Part shown: positions 51,545 through 61,100 of the stretch, piece after piece
How positions within the stretch are numbered: position 1 is the stretch's first letter
Layout: the number at the start of each line of letters is the position of its first letter
From: Avispirillum sp959601495
GTDB taxonomy: Bacteria; Bacillota; Clostridia; Oscillospirales; CAG-272
Length of the DNA stretch: 64,000 nt
Direction: 5' to 3'
Assembly (NCBI GenBank): GCA_959601495.1
Contig: CAUGPT010000007.1
Span: 7,710 to 71,709 of the forward strand
Made by a program: the position numbers and the translations under genes
The notes under the pieces: generated by a model
Told to the model about the DNA's origin: nothing
Databases searched by the model: none
Seen by the model: only the letters and a program-made list of their open reading frames with translations

Positions 51545-52136
51545 AGAAAAAAGAATGCTCGGTAATTATGAAGTGACCCAAAGCATCTATGTTGGGGATA
51601 AAGAGGTTGTGCTTGCCGTGGATAAAAAGGAACAGTATCCCTTTTTAGTCTGCTACTGCGACTACCACAATCCGCTGTCAGCAGCGTGGGCAACTGAGGG
51701 CGTTGCTTCCGATGATTATCTGGAAGCAATGGAGATTTTCACGGAACGGGTACAATCTCAGATTGACCGCACCAGAGCCGAGCTGTCAAAGTTTCCTTTT
51801 GATAAAGCCGTGTTCACAAAGGAGCATTGTATTCCTGACGACCATAAAAGCAATATCGTTGGCAAGGTCGTCGTTCTCAATGCCGAGCCGAAACGGTATG
51901 AATATCAGCACCCTGCCTATCAGCTTATCTTGGCAGAGGGCGGCAACGGTGCAACAGGCGGCAGAGGTCAGGCGGTGTTTGGTACTTGCCTTGCCACGGG
52001 CGAAAGAGCCAGATGGGAAAGGTACGATGTGCTTGGGGAAATCAAGCCTGAATGTATGCCCGATTGGGCAAAAGAAGCCCTTGCCAAAGTCAAGGGGCAG
52101 GAAAAAGCCCCGAAGCACAAGGATTTAGAACGATAG
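51537..52136 (+). CDS. Conserved ICE hypothetical protein, 199 residues
   Basis: This soluble protein of unknown function overlaps the stop of the zinc-ribbon gene by 8 bp and has AAAGGAG upstream. It starts MSEEKRMLGNYEVTQSIYVG and has a middle region YPFLVCYCDYHNP and a C-terminal domain with LILAEGGNGATGGRGQAVFGTCL, followed by ERYDVLGEIKPECMPDWAKEAL. The last two parts are well conserved in ICEs of this type. The central GNGATGGRGQAVFG stretch looks like a phosphate- or nucleotide-binding glycine loop, but there is no Walker Lys. Confidence 0.75.
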   Translation: MSEEKRMLGNYEVTQSIYVGDKEVVLAVDKKEQYPFLVCYCDYHNPLSAAWATEGVASDDYLEAMEIFTERVQSQIDRTRAELSKFPFDKAVFTKEHCIPDDHKSNIVGKVVVLNAEPKRYEYQHPAYQLILAEGGNGATGGRGQAVFGTCLATGERARWERYDVLGEIKPECMPDWAKEALAKVKGQEKAPKHKDLER

Positions 52137-52148
52137 GAGGACTGACAA

Positions 52149-52367
52149 ATGGCAGTAAACCAGAAAGCGGTCAAGGTCTTAAACAAGATTTTGGAAGCAG
52201 GTTTTACCGATGAAAAAGCCATTGCCGCTATGACAATGGACGATATTCTCTCAATGCAGGGTATTACGGTTGCGGATATTTCCCTTATCAATGACCTGCA
52301 AAAAAGTATCAAGGCAAACAAGGTCATTTCCTTTTTGGCGGCGATGCCAATGAATGACCCAAAATAA
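52149..52367 (+). CDS. Conserved small ICE protein, 72 residues
   Basis: This is a short all-helical protein (VKVLNKILEAGFTDEKAIAAM, TMDDILSMQGITVADISLINDLQ, IKANKVISFLAAM). It starts 12 bp after the previous stop with AGGAGG in front, and is followed by AAGGAGGTG and the helicase start. This type of small gene is a regular neighbour of the helicase in Clostridia ICEs. The function is unknown. Confidence 0.75.
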   Translation: MAVNQKAVKVLNKILEAGFTDEKAIAAMTMDDILSMQGITVADISLINDLQKSIKANKVISFLAAMPMNDPK

Positions 52368-52390
52368 ATCTATAAGGAGGTGAAAACCTA

Positions 52391-55300
52391 ATGGCTGCGA
52401 AGTATCAGCTAATCACAGAGCTGTATCGGCGTACAGGTGTTGCCGTTGCGAAAAATCCGCAGGCGTGGCAGGGATTTTTAGTTGCCGCCTGCCGCAACTA
52501 TAAATGCCGCTTTGACGAACAGCTCCTAATCTATGCCCAACGCCCTGATGCCGTTGCCGTGGCACAGCTTGAAACTTGGAACAAACAGTTTCGGCGGTGG
52601 GTCAATAAGGACAGCAAAGGCATAGCGGTCTTTAACCCGAAAGGTCGCAGGAACACGCTGAAATATTACTTTGATGTGTCAGATACGCACGAAGGGTATT
52701 ATGGCAGCCGCCCCGTTCCGATATGGCAGATGAATGAGCAATACGAGCAGGCTGTTATGGAAAGGCTCTCGGATAGGTTTGGAGAGGTGGAAGGCTCTGA
52801 TCTTGCTTCTGTCTTAATGGAAACGGCAAAGAACGCTGTTGAGGACAATCTTCCAGATTATTTTTCACAGTTAAAGGACTGCACAAAGGACAGCTTTTTA
52901 GAAGAACTGGACGATTTCAATGTAGAGGTCATATATAAGCGGCTGGCAGCAAACAGCGTTGCTTTTATGCTGATCAGCCGCTGCTGTCTGGACACGGGCG
53001 AGTTTTTTGACCGTGAGGATTTTCAGGATATTATCAATTTTAATACCCCTGCCACCATTAACGCCCTCGGTATTGCAACGAGCGATATTGCGGAAATGGC
53101 ACTCAGGGAAATCTCCCTGACTATCCGAGATGTGCAAATGGCAGAGAAAACCCAAAATCGCACCTTTGTACCGAAACCGCAGGCTCGGTATGATATAGGC
53201 AGAGAACAACCCGAAAGGAGCAAATACAATGAACGAAATCACTTACACCAAACAGGGCGATTATTTTATTCCCGACCTGACATTAGCGACAGAGCCAGAG
53301 CTTCCGCTTGGCAGATACGCTTTGATGCACAGGGATTATCTGGAGCAGCACAAGAGAGTGACATACCTCAACCTGCTGACAACGGGCAGGCTGAACGAAC
53401 ATCTGCACCAGACAGAACAGACAGCACTACAACGGTTGGAGCTTCTGACGAAGCAGCTACAAGCCGAACAGGGCGTGACCGAGGAACTGAAAGCGAAAGC
53501 CCCGATGCAGTGGGTCGGACTGATGAACAATATTCGCAGTCAGGCGGAGGAAGTGATACTGACAGAGCTGATTTACAATTAGACAGGTCATACCCCGCCG
53601 AGGAAAGCATCGCCAATGAAACAGAGGTCAGGGCTAATCTCCCTACCGTAGAGGAACAGATTGAAATGATAGCTGAAGCAGAGGACGAAAAATCCTCTGC
53701 TTTTGCTATTTCTCAGGAGGATATTGACTCTGTTCTTTTATTAGGAAGCGGTTTTCAAAACGGCAAGTACCGCATTTACCGTCAATTCCAGAAACAAGAG
53801 GACAGCAAAAATAATATCACTTTTCTCAAAAATGAGTATGGTATCGGCGGCGGTACGCACTACTTCCCAGACGGAACGCAAGGCGGTCAGTCCCACGATG
53901 GCAAAGGTATCCACATTGAAAAGCATGGCTCATACACCAATCCAGACCTTATCCTCTCTTGGAGTAAGATGGAAAAGCGGCTGCGTGAGCTGATAAAGAA
54001 TAACCGCTATCTGAATGAAAAAGAGAAAGACCACTATCCCGAATATCTAAAGAGCGTGGAAGCTCCGCAGTATGAAATCGACACGCAGGAGAAAGTGAAC
54101 AGGCAGAGATTTATTGATGCCCACCGTGACCTGCCCCCTGCTGATAAACGGGATACGCTCTCTTTGCGGCTGTCCGATTTTATCCGTGACTTGGACGGTT
54201 ACGAAAAAAGTCTGCTTGAAAATGTAAACAGAAACGACCTTGCCGATGTGACCGCTGAGCAGATGGAACAGCATTTATCTGACCCTGCCACCGTTCAGCA
54301 GCTCATTGACTTTCTTGCTCTGGTACAGGGTAAGACTTCTGATATTTACAGCCGCAGCAATGCGTGGCGTTTTTCGCAGGAGCTTCTGGAGCTATATCCG
54401 CTTCGCTATCTCTACCATGAGGACGATGTGGTATATATCGGTGCCGATAAATACGAGGTTGTGGCATTCGATGAAAATGCCGTTTCTCTGCGTAATCCAG
54501 AGTTTCCACTGTTCGGCAAGGAACTTAGTCGGGCAGACTTTGAGGAAAAGCTAAAGGAAAACCCTGCCAACGACCACTTAAAGGTCGTTGTGACCGAGAA
54601 ACAGAAAACGGAAATACCGCCTGAACAAAAGCCAGACGGCATCCAGTTTTCTATCGGATTTTCGGAACACCCTGCCTTTTATGACAGGCAGTTTAATGAC
54701 CGCTACACCGATTTGAGCTTTGCCCTTGGTAATTATCTGCTCGGCGTTCTGGACGAAAAGCAGCACCGTGAGCGTGAGGGCGATGATAATGTCGGTTGGT
54801 ATCACAAGACGGATTTTGATATAACCGTTACTATTGGCGGCGAGGACTTCCACTATGATGGACGGTTTGATATTGGCGACGGCGAGGGCGATTTAATTGC
54901 CCATATCAAGAACTTTTATGAATATTCCCTTTCCCCAGACTGCCCGTTTATCCCAGAGTGGAAAAAGCAGGGCGAGGACTATTACCGTGAGAAGATGGAA
55001 AGTTTGCGTTGGGGGCGTGATGTGTTTATTCCGTATCTGGAGCAGCACAAAGACCTGACCCCAGAGGACAGAAAGCTCTTTGACGAGATAATGTCCTTTG
55101 AAAAGGAATGGTTTGTCCCTGCCGAGGAAACACGCTCAGTTACAGACAGGGAAATTGATATTCTGCGAGATGTGCTTTCGCAGATGAAAATGGACGATAT
55201 TGGTCTGTCCGATGAAAACGGTGTTATTGTTGCGAGAGACGAAGAAAATCGGTGGCAAGGCACGGAGTTTTACCATTTTCTGATTGATGAAGCGATGAAC

Positions 55301-58300
55301 TTTGATGAAAACGGCGAGTTGGTCGGAATGGTTATGGATGCGGATACTCTGTCAGACTTTAAGGAGCTTGCGAAAGAAAAAGGCATACCTGTTGCTTCTA
55401 ACCGTGCAGTACCCCATTACACCGTAGAGCAGACTTCCGATGCCTTTGCAGACCCGTTTATCATACGGGATAACAGCATACCAGAGGGACAAGACGGACA
55501 GTATTATGATGTAGGCGGTATTTATCAGACCTTTGAAACTGAGGAAGAAGCACAGGAATATGCAGACACCTTAAATAGTGCCGAAAATAATGTCAATCTG
55601 TTCGCCCAGAAAGATGCAGAGCGAAGCAGACAAGAACAGGATACTTCTGACCTTATCGGCAAGGAAATCGTCATAGACAACCGCCGCTATCTCATTGAAA
55701 GCGTTGGGAAAGTCAGCGATGATGTGTCAATGCGTGACATCACTTTTAAGGACAGCGTAGGTTTCCCTATTAACCGAGTGGAGAAAATCGGCTATATCCG
55801 AAGTCTTTTGGAGCAGGAACAGCCAGAGCTACCGCCCGAAGAAAAAGCTGAGAAGTCTGCCGTTCCCTCTGCTTTACGACACAACTACCGCATTACCGAG
55901 GATACTTTAGGCGTTGGCGGTGCAAAAGAAAAGTTCCATAACAATATGGCGGCAATCAACCTTTTGCACGAACTGGAGCTTGAAAACCGTCTTGCCACGC
56001 CCGAAGAACAAGAAACCCTTTCAAAATATGTTGGTTGGGGCGGTCTGTCAATGGCGTTTGACGAGAATAACGCAGCGTGGGCAAACGAGTTTCAGGAGCT
56101 TTACGCAAGCCTGTCGCCAGAGGAATACCGTGCGGCGATGGAGTCCACTTTGACGGCGTTCTATACGCCGCCCGTTGTGATTAAGGGAATGTATGAAGCC
56201 CTTGACCGTCTGGGATTTTCAGAGGGCAGCATTTTAGAGCCGTCCTGCGGCACGGGCAATTTCTTTGGTCTGCTTCCCGACAGTATGGCAGGCAGCAAGC
56301 TCCACGGCGTGGAAATCGACGAACTCACAGGCAGAATTGCAGGGCAGCTTTATCAAAAAGCGAACATTGCCGTACAGGGCTTTGAGGAAACGAAGCTGCC
56401 AGACGACCACTTTGATGTGGTTATCGGCAATGTACCTTTCGGAGATTTTAAGGTCAATGACAGCCGCTACAATGCCCAGAAATTCCTTATCCACGACTAT
56501 TTCTTTGCAAAGGCTCTCGATAAGGTGCGAACAGGCGGCGTGGTGGCATTCATTACTTCTAAAGGTACAATGGATAAGGCAAGCCCAGAGGTGCGGAAGT
56601 ATATCGCCCAGAGAGCTGAGCTACTCGGAGCAATCAGGCTTCCCGATAACACTTTCCGAGCAAACGCAGGCACGGAGGTCACAAGCGATATTCTCTTTTT
56701 ACAGAAGCGTGACCGCATTACGGATATAGAGCCTGACTGGGTACACCTCGATACCGATGAGAACGGCATCACAATGAACAGCTATTTTGTGCAGCACCCA
56801 GAGATGATTTTGGGTGAAATGAAAATGGAAAGCACCCGCTTTGGAATGGATAGTGCCTGCAAAGCCTATCAGGATATTCCTTTGTCAGAGCTTTTGCACA
56901 ACGCTGTCCAGAACATTCAGGGAGAAATACCAGAGTATATGGGTGAGATTGACGAAATCTCCGATGAGCAGGACGAGGTTATCCCTGCTGACCCCAATGT
57001 GCGGAATTTCTCTTTTGCATTGGTGGACGGCAAAGTTTATTTCCGTGAGAATGACATTATGACCCATGCGGCGGCATCTATGACTGCCGAAAACCGTATC
57101 AAAGGGTTAATCGAAATCCGTGACTGTGTGAGAAAGCTCATTGAGTATCAGACCGAGGACTACCCAGAGGAAATGATACAGACCGAGCAGGAAAACCTAA
57201 ACCGCTTGTATGATGCTTTTTCCAAAAAGTACGGGCTTATCAACAGACGAGGAAATTATCTTGCCTTTGCTTCAGACGAGAGCTACTTCCTTTTATGCTC
57301 TCTGGAGGTGCTTGACGATGAGGGAAACTTCAAGCGGAAAGCGGATATGTTTACGAAACGGACGATAAAGCCCCACCGTGAAATCACTTCCGTGGAAATG
57401 GCGAGCGAAGCCCTTGCCCTGTCTATCGGGGAGAAAGCCCGTGTTGATTTACCCTTTATGGAACAGCTCACGGGTAAGACACAGGAAGAATTGATTGCCG
57501 ATTTACAGGGCGTTATCTTCCGTATCCCCGCCGCCGAGCCTGCAAGGTATGTGACTGCCGATGAGTATTTATCAGGGAATGTACGGGCGAAACTCTTAAC
57601 TGCCGAAGCCGCAGCAAAGAATGACCCAGAGCTTGCGGTCAATGTGGAAGCCTTAAAGCAAGTCATACCGAAAGACCTGTCTGCGGCTGAAATCTCTGTC
57701 CGTCTGGGTACGACTTGGATACCGCAGGAGGATATTCAAAGGTTTGTAATGGAGCTTTTAACTCCGTCAAGCTATGCACAAAGCCGTATCAGGGTAAGAT
57801 ATACCCCGATTAACGGCGATTGGTTTATTGAGAATAAGAGTTCCGATTACGGAAATGTAAAGGCGGACAGCACCTACGGTACAAAGAGGGCTTCCGCCTA
57901 TCGTATTATTGAGGACACCCTAAACCTGCGTGACACCCGTATCTTTGACTATGTGTATGACGAACACGGCAACAAAAAAGCGGTGTTCAACGCAAAGGAA
58001 ACCACGGCGGCACAGGCAAAGCAGGAAGTTATCAAGCAGGCGTTTCAGGACTGGATATGGAAAGACCCAGAACGGCGAAACCGCCTTGTGCGGTACTACA
58101 ACGATACCTTTAATTCAGTACGCCCCCGTGAGTATGACGGCAGCCATATCACTTTTGGCGGTATCAGCCCAGAGATTACCCTAAGATCCCATCAGGTCAA
58201 CGCCATCGCCCATATTCTTTACGGCGGGAATACGCTCCTTGCCCACAAGGTAGGGGCAGGAAAAACCTTTGAAATGGTAGCCGCCGCACAGGAAAGCAAG

Positions 58301-60652
58301 CGGCTCGGACTATGTAATAAAGCAATGTTCGTTGTGCCAAATCATCTGGTCGGTCAGTGGGCTTCCGAGTACCTGCGGCTCTATCCGAGTGCCAATATCC
58401 TTGTGACAAGGAAGCAGGATTTTGAAACGGGCAACCGCAAGAAGTTCTGCTCCCGTATCGCTACGGGCGATTATGATGCGGTCATTATTGGGCATAGCCA
58501 GTTTGAAAAAATCCCGATGAGCATTGAACGACAGAGGGAACAGCTTCAAAGGCAGCTCGATGATATTGAGCGTGGTATTGACGACGTGCAGGCAAGCAGG
58601 GGCGAACAGTTCACGGTCAAGCAGCTTATGAAAACCCGAAAAGGGATTAAAGCGAAGCTCGACAAGCTCAACGATACCAAGCGTAAGGATACGGTCATTG
58701 ACTTTGAACAGCTCGGCATTGACAGACTTTTTATTGACGAGAGCCATTTTTACAAGAATTTGTACCTCTATACCAAGATGCGGAATGTGGGCGGCATCGC
58801 CCAGACCGAAGCCCAGAAAAGTTCTGACCTCTTTATGAAGTGCCGCTATCTGGACGAAATCACAGGAAACCGTGGCACAATATTCGCAACAGGTACGCCT
58901 ATTTCAAATTCAATGGTGGAGCTGTACTCTGTTCAGCGGTACTTGCAGTATGACACGCTGATGCAGAACGGCTTGCAGCACTTTGACAGTTGGGCTTCCA
59001 CCTTTGGTGAAACGGTTACGGCTCTGGAACTTGCCCCAGAAGGTACGAATTATAGAGCTAAGACGAGATTTGCAAAGTTCTTTAATCTCCCAGAGCTGCT
59101 GATGATGTTCCGTGAGGTGGCGGATATTCAGACCGCTGATATGTTAAAGCTCCCCGTACCAAAGGTCAATTATCACAATATCAAGACCAAGCCGAGTGAA
59201 ATCCAGACCGATATGGTGGCAGGGCTTGCAAAGAGAGCTGAAAAAGTGCGGGCAAGGCTTGTCGAGCCGAACATCGACAATATGCTCAAAATCACGAATG
59301 ACGGGCGTAAACTTGCCCTCGACCAGAGAATGATTGACCCGATGCTGCCCGATGACCCAAACAGCAAGGTCAACGCCTGTATCGACAATATGTACCGTAT
59401 CTGGGAGGAACACGCCGACACAAAGGCTACTCAGCTTATTTTCTGCGACCTGTCCACCCCGAAGAATGACGGCACATTCAATGTCTATGATGATATTCGG
59501 GAGAAGCTGATTGCCCGTGGCGTTCCTGCCGAGCAGGTGCGGTTTATCCACGAAGCCACCACCGATGCACAGAAAAAAGAGCTGTTCGGCAAAGTTAGAA
59601 GCGGAGAAGTGCGTGTATTGTTAGGCTCTACACCGAAAATGGGAGCAGGCACGAATGTCCAAGACAGACTTATCGCCATTCACAATCTCGACTGTCCGTG
59701 GCGACCCTCTGACCTTGAGCAGCGGCAAGGGCGTATCGAACGGCAGGGAAATATGTTCCCAGAGGTTGAGGTTTACCGCTATGTAACCGAGCAGACATTT
59801 GATGCCTACCTCTATCAGTTGGTGGAGAGCAAGCAGAAATTTATCAGCCAGATAATGACGAGTAAAAGCCCTGTCCGTTCTGCCGAAGATGTGGACGAGG
59901 TAGCTCTTTCCTTTGCGGAGGTCAAGATGCTTGCCACAGGCGACGAGCGTTTTAAGGAAAAAATGGATTTAGACATTCAGGTTTCCAAGCTTAAAGTGCT
60001 GAAACAAAGCTACCTTTCCGAACATTATGACCTTGAGGACAGGATACTCAAATACTTTCCACAGACAGTTAAGGAATATGAACAGCGTATTGTCTGCTAT
60101 GAAGTCGATATAGCCCTTGCCGAGCAGAACAAGCCGCAGGGCGAGGAAAAGTTTTGTGCGATGACCCTGCGAGGGATTAAGTACACCGAAAAAGCTGCCG
60201 CAGGCGAAATGCTCCTTGCAATCTGCAAGGAATATCCGCTGTCTACACCTACCGAAATCGGCAGTTACCGTGGCTTTAAAATGGAAGTTTTCTATGATAC
60301 GGTCAATGCCCACTATTGTCTTAACCTTTGCGGAAAGGCAAAGTACAAGGTAGATTTAGGCTTTGACCCTCTGGGAAACCTGACCCGAATTGAAAACGAG
60401 CTTGCAAAGCTCCCTGCCAGATTGGAAGCTGCCAAGACTAAAAGAACGGAAACTATCGCACAGTTTGAAACCGCAAAAGTTGAGGTACAAAAGCCTTTTG
60501 CCTTTGAAGGTGAGCTGAAAGAGAAATCGGAACGGCTGAACGCTCTTAACATTGAGCTTAACCTTGACAAAAAAGACCCTGCTGTGCTTGATGCCGAGCC
60601 AGAGCAAAGCGAGGAACAGCCCGAAAGAAAATGTGAAAATCGGGAGCGATAA
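52391..60652 (+). CDS. Giant N6-DNA methyltransferase-SNF2 helicase fusion of the ICE
   Basis: This is a 2753-residue protein. Residues 1-130 resemble the ArdC-type antirestriction N-domain (AWQGFLVAACRNYKCRFDEQ, LLIYAQRPDA). Residues 280-398 form a low-complexity Arg/Asp/Ser-rich linker that overlaps tnpV in another frame. Accessory domains follow. A Rossmann methyltransferase lies at about 1250-1420 (SAM motif LEPSCGTGNF; catalytic motif NVPFGD in place of NPPY). The SNF2-type helicase runs from about 1930, with Walker A HKVGAGKT near 1951, DESH near 2114, and QRQGRIERQGN near 2443. A coiled-coil C-terminus ends the protein. It likely modifies or unwinds ICE DNA during transfer, or protects it from restriction. 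AAGGAGGTG precedes the ATG. Confidence 0.88.
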   Translation: MAAKYQLITELYRRTGVAVAKNPQAWQGFLVAACRNYKCRFDEQLLIYAQRPDAVAVAQLETWNKQFRRWVNKDSKGIAVFNPKGRRNTLKYYFDVSDTHEGYYGSRPVPIWQMNEQYEQAVMERLSDRFGEVEGSDLASVLMETAKNAVEDNLPDYFSQLKDCTKDSFLEELDDFNVEVIYKRLAANSVAFMLISRCCLDTGEFFDREDFQDIINFNTPATINALGIATSDIAEMALREISLTIRDVQMAEKTQNRTFVPKPQARYDIGREQPERSKYNERNHLHQTGRLFYSRPDISDRARASAWQIRFDAQGLSGAAQESDIPQPADNGQAERTSAPDRTDSTTTVGASDEAATSRTGRDRGTESESPDAVGRTDEQYSQSGGGSDTDRADLQLDRSYPAEESIANETEVRANLPTVEEQIEMIAEAEDEKSSAFAISQEDIDSVLLLGSGFQNGKYRIYRQFQKQEDSKNNITFLKNEYGIGGGTHYFPDGTQGGQSHDGKGIHIEKHGSYTNPDLILSWSKMEKRLRELIKNNRYLNEKEKDHYPEYLKSVEAPQYEIDTQEKVNRQRFIDAHRDLPPADKRDTLSLRLSDFIRDLDGYEKSLLENVNRNDLADVTAEQMEQHLSDPATVQQLIDFLALVQGKTSDIYSRSNAWRFSQELLELYPLRYLYHEDDVVYIGADKYEVVAFDENAVSLRNPEFPLFGKELSRADFEEKLKENPANDHLKVVVTEKQKTEIPPEQKPDGIQFSIGFSEHPAFYDRQFNDRYTDLSFALGNYLLGVLDEKQHREREGDDNVGWYHKTDFDITVTIGGEDFHYDGRFDIGDGEGDLIAHIKNFYEYSLSPDCPFIPEWKKQGEDYYREKMESLRWGRDVFIPYLEQHKDLTPEDRKLFDEIMSFEKEWFVPAEETRSVTDREIDILRDVLSQMKMDDIGLSDENGVIVARDEENRWQGTEFYHFLIDEAMNFDENGELVGMVMDADTLSDFKELAKEKGIPVASNRAVPHYTVEQTSDAFADPFIIRDNSIPEGQDGQYYDVGGIYQTFETEEEAQEYADTLNSAENNVNLFAQKDAERSRQEQDTSDLIGKEIVIDNRRYLIESVGKVSDDVSMRDITFKDSVGFPINRVEKIGYIRSLLEQEQPELPPEEKAEKSAVPSALRHNYRITEDTLGVGGAKEKFHNNMAAINLLHELELENRLATPEEQETLSKYVGWGGLSMAFDENNAAWANEFQELYASLSPEEYRAAMESTLTAFYTPPVVIKGMYEALDRLGFSEGSILEPSCGTGNFFGLLPDSMAGSKLHGVEIDELTGRIAGQLYQKANIAVQGFEETKLPDDHFDVVIGNVPFGDFKVNDSRYNAQKFLIHDYFFAKALDKVRTGGVVAFITSKGTMDKASPEVRKYIAQRAELLGAIRLPDNTFRANAGTEVTSDILFLQKRDRITDIEPDWVHLDTDENGITMNSYFVQHPEMILGEMKMESTRFGMDSACKAYQDIPLSELLHNAVQNIQGEIPEYMGEIDEISDEQDEVIPADPNVRNFSFALVDGKVYFRENDIMTHAAASMTAENRIKGLIEIRDCVRKLIEYQTEDYPEEMIQTEQENLNRLYDAFSKKYGLINRRGNYLAFASDESYFLLCSLEVLDDEGNFKRKADMFTKRTIKPHREITSVEMASEALALSIGEKARVDLPFMEQLTGKTQEELIADLQGVIFRIPAAEPARYVTADEYLSGNVRAKLLTAEAAAKNDPELAVNVEALKQVIPKDLSAAEISVRLGTTWIPQEDIQRFVMELLTPSSYAQSRIRVRYTPINGDWFIENKSSDYGNVKADSTYGTKRASAYRIIEDTLNLRDTRIFDYVYDEHGNKKAVFNAKETTAAQAKQEVIKQAFQDWIWKDPERRNRLVRYYNDTFNSVRPREYDGSHITFGGISPEITLRSHQVNAIAHILYGGNTLLAHKVGAGKTFEMVAAAQESKRLGLCNKAMFVVPNHLVGQWASEYLRLYPSANILVTRKQDFETGNRKKFCSRIATGDYDAVIIGHSQFEKIPMSIERQREQLQRQLDDIERGIDDVQASRGEQFTVKQLMKTRKGIKAKLDKLNDTKRKDTVIDFEQLGIDRLFIDESHFYKNLYLYTKMRNVGGIAQTEAQKSSDLFMKCRYLDEITGNRGTIFATGTPISNSMVELYSVQRYLQYDTLMQNGLQHFDSWASTFGETVTALELAPEGTNYRAKTRFAKFFNLPELLMMFREVADIQTADMLKLPVPKVNYHNIKTKPSEIQTDMVAGLAKRAEKVRARLVEPNIDNMLKITNDGRKLALDQRMIDPMLPDDPNSKVNACIDNMYRIWEEHADTKATQLIFCDLSTPKNDGTFNVYDDIREKLIARGVPAEQVRFIHEATTDAQKKELFGKVRSGEVRVLLGSTPKMGAGTNVQDRLIAIHNLDCPWRPSDLEQRQGRIERQGNMFPEVEVYRYVTEQTFDAYLYQLVESKQKFISQIMTSKSPVRSAEDVDEVALSFAEVKMLATGDERFKEKMDLDIQVSKLKVLKQSYLSEHYDLEDRILKYFPQTVKEYEQRIVCYEVDIALAEQNKPQGEEKFCAMTLRGIKYTEKAAAGEMLLAICKEYPLSTPTEIGSYRGFKMEVFYDTVNAHYCLNLCGKAKYKVDLGFDPLGNLTRIENELAKLPARLEAAKTKRTETIAQFETAKVEVQKPFAFEGELKEKSERLNALNIELNLDKKDPAVLDAEPEQSEEQPERKCENRER
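53229..53582 (+). CDS. tnpV: TnpV family protein, nested in another frame inside the helicase gene
   Basis: A 117-residue open frame lies entirely within the helicase gene, same strand, different frame. It has its own GAAAGGAG 8 bp before the ATG. The product matches the TnpV family of transposon-encoded proteins along its length: EITYTKQGDYFIPDL, GRYALMHRDYLEQHKRVTYLN, LLTTGRLNEHL, and the C-terminal WVGLMNNIRSQAEEVI and ELIYN. TnpV function is not firmly established; it accompanies some clostridial transposons. The helicase reading of the same bases is low complexity, which suggests that tnpV was there first as a gene and the helicase frame reads through it. Confidence 0.82.
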   Translation: MNEITYTKQGDYFIPDLTLATEPELPLGRYALMHRDYLEQHKRVTYLNLLTTGRLNEHLHQTEQTALQRLELLTKQLQAEQGVTEELKAKAPMQWVGLMNNIRSQAEEVILTELIYN

Positions 60653-60666
60653 AGTCATTTGCAGAT

Positions 60667-60695
60667 TTGTATTGCCCCACTTTGGGCAGTATAAT
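60667..60695 (+). promoter_or_regulatory. ICE promoter B, before the 109-residue gene
   Basis: TTGTAT (60667-60672), 17-bp spacer, TATAAT (60690-60695), directly after the helicase stop. The block ATTTGCAGATTTGT at 60657-60670 is identical to that of ICE promoter A and is the same 20 bp from the -10. Confidence 0.75.
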
Positions 60696-60729
60696 AAAGG
60701 CAGATAGTTACAAGTCGGAGGTGTGAATG

Positions 60730-61059
60730 ATGTCTGGAGAGTTCAGATTTGAAACCTTTGTAGATACCCACAGCAATATTTTCAACGAATATCTAAGTTC
60801 TGTTGTTGCCAATCTCTCTAAAGAGAATGAGGAATACAAAGCCATTCAGGATAAGATTGAGAGTTTGTATCAGCAGTATCCGAAAGTGTTGGGTGTGTTT
60901 GATACCGAACAAGTGGCGGAGCTTACCAAAGAAGAATGTGCAGCTCTGATTAGGATAATGGAGCTGAAAAATCAGCTTGCGGATATAGAATTGCAGTCAA
61001 TTTACTTCCGTGGCTGTTATGACAGCGTTGGGTATCTCAAAAAAGCAGGAATTTTATAA
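60730..61059 (+). CDS. Conserved ICE hypothetical protein, 109 residues
   Basis: This is a soluble helical protein (FRFETFVDTHSNIFNEYL, KENEEYKAIQDKIESLYQQYPKVLGVFD, ending YFRGCYDSVGYLKKAGIL). It is frequently present in ICEs of this type as a domain of unknown function. The ATG at 60730 is 7 bp after GGAGGT; the ATG at 60727 is only 4 bp from it. The gene has its own promoter and a terminator-like hairpin after it. Confidence 0.78.
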   Translation: MSGEFRFETFVDTHSNIFNEYLSSVVANLSKENEEYKAIQDKIESLYQQYPKVLGVFDTEQVAELTKEECAALIRIMELKNQLADIELQSIYFRGCYDSVGYLKKAGIL

Positions 61060-61067
61060 CCGAGAAA

Positions 61068-61100
61068 AGGCGGCATTGGCGTAAAGCTGATGCCGTTCTT
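61068..61100 (+). terminator. Stem-loop after the 109-residue gene
   Basis: The core is CGGCAT with ATGCCG, extended by G-U pairs, followed by TTCTT. It ends where TTACATAGCCG copy 2 begins. Confidence 0.6.

Noticed and set aside
53229..53582. Alternative idea that the helicase gene is a frameshift assembly of two genes around tnpV
   Set aside because: The helicase frame is open without interruption for 2753 codons, and family helicases carry a similar low-complexity linker at this place, so an intact gene with a nested frame fits better.
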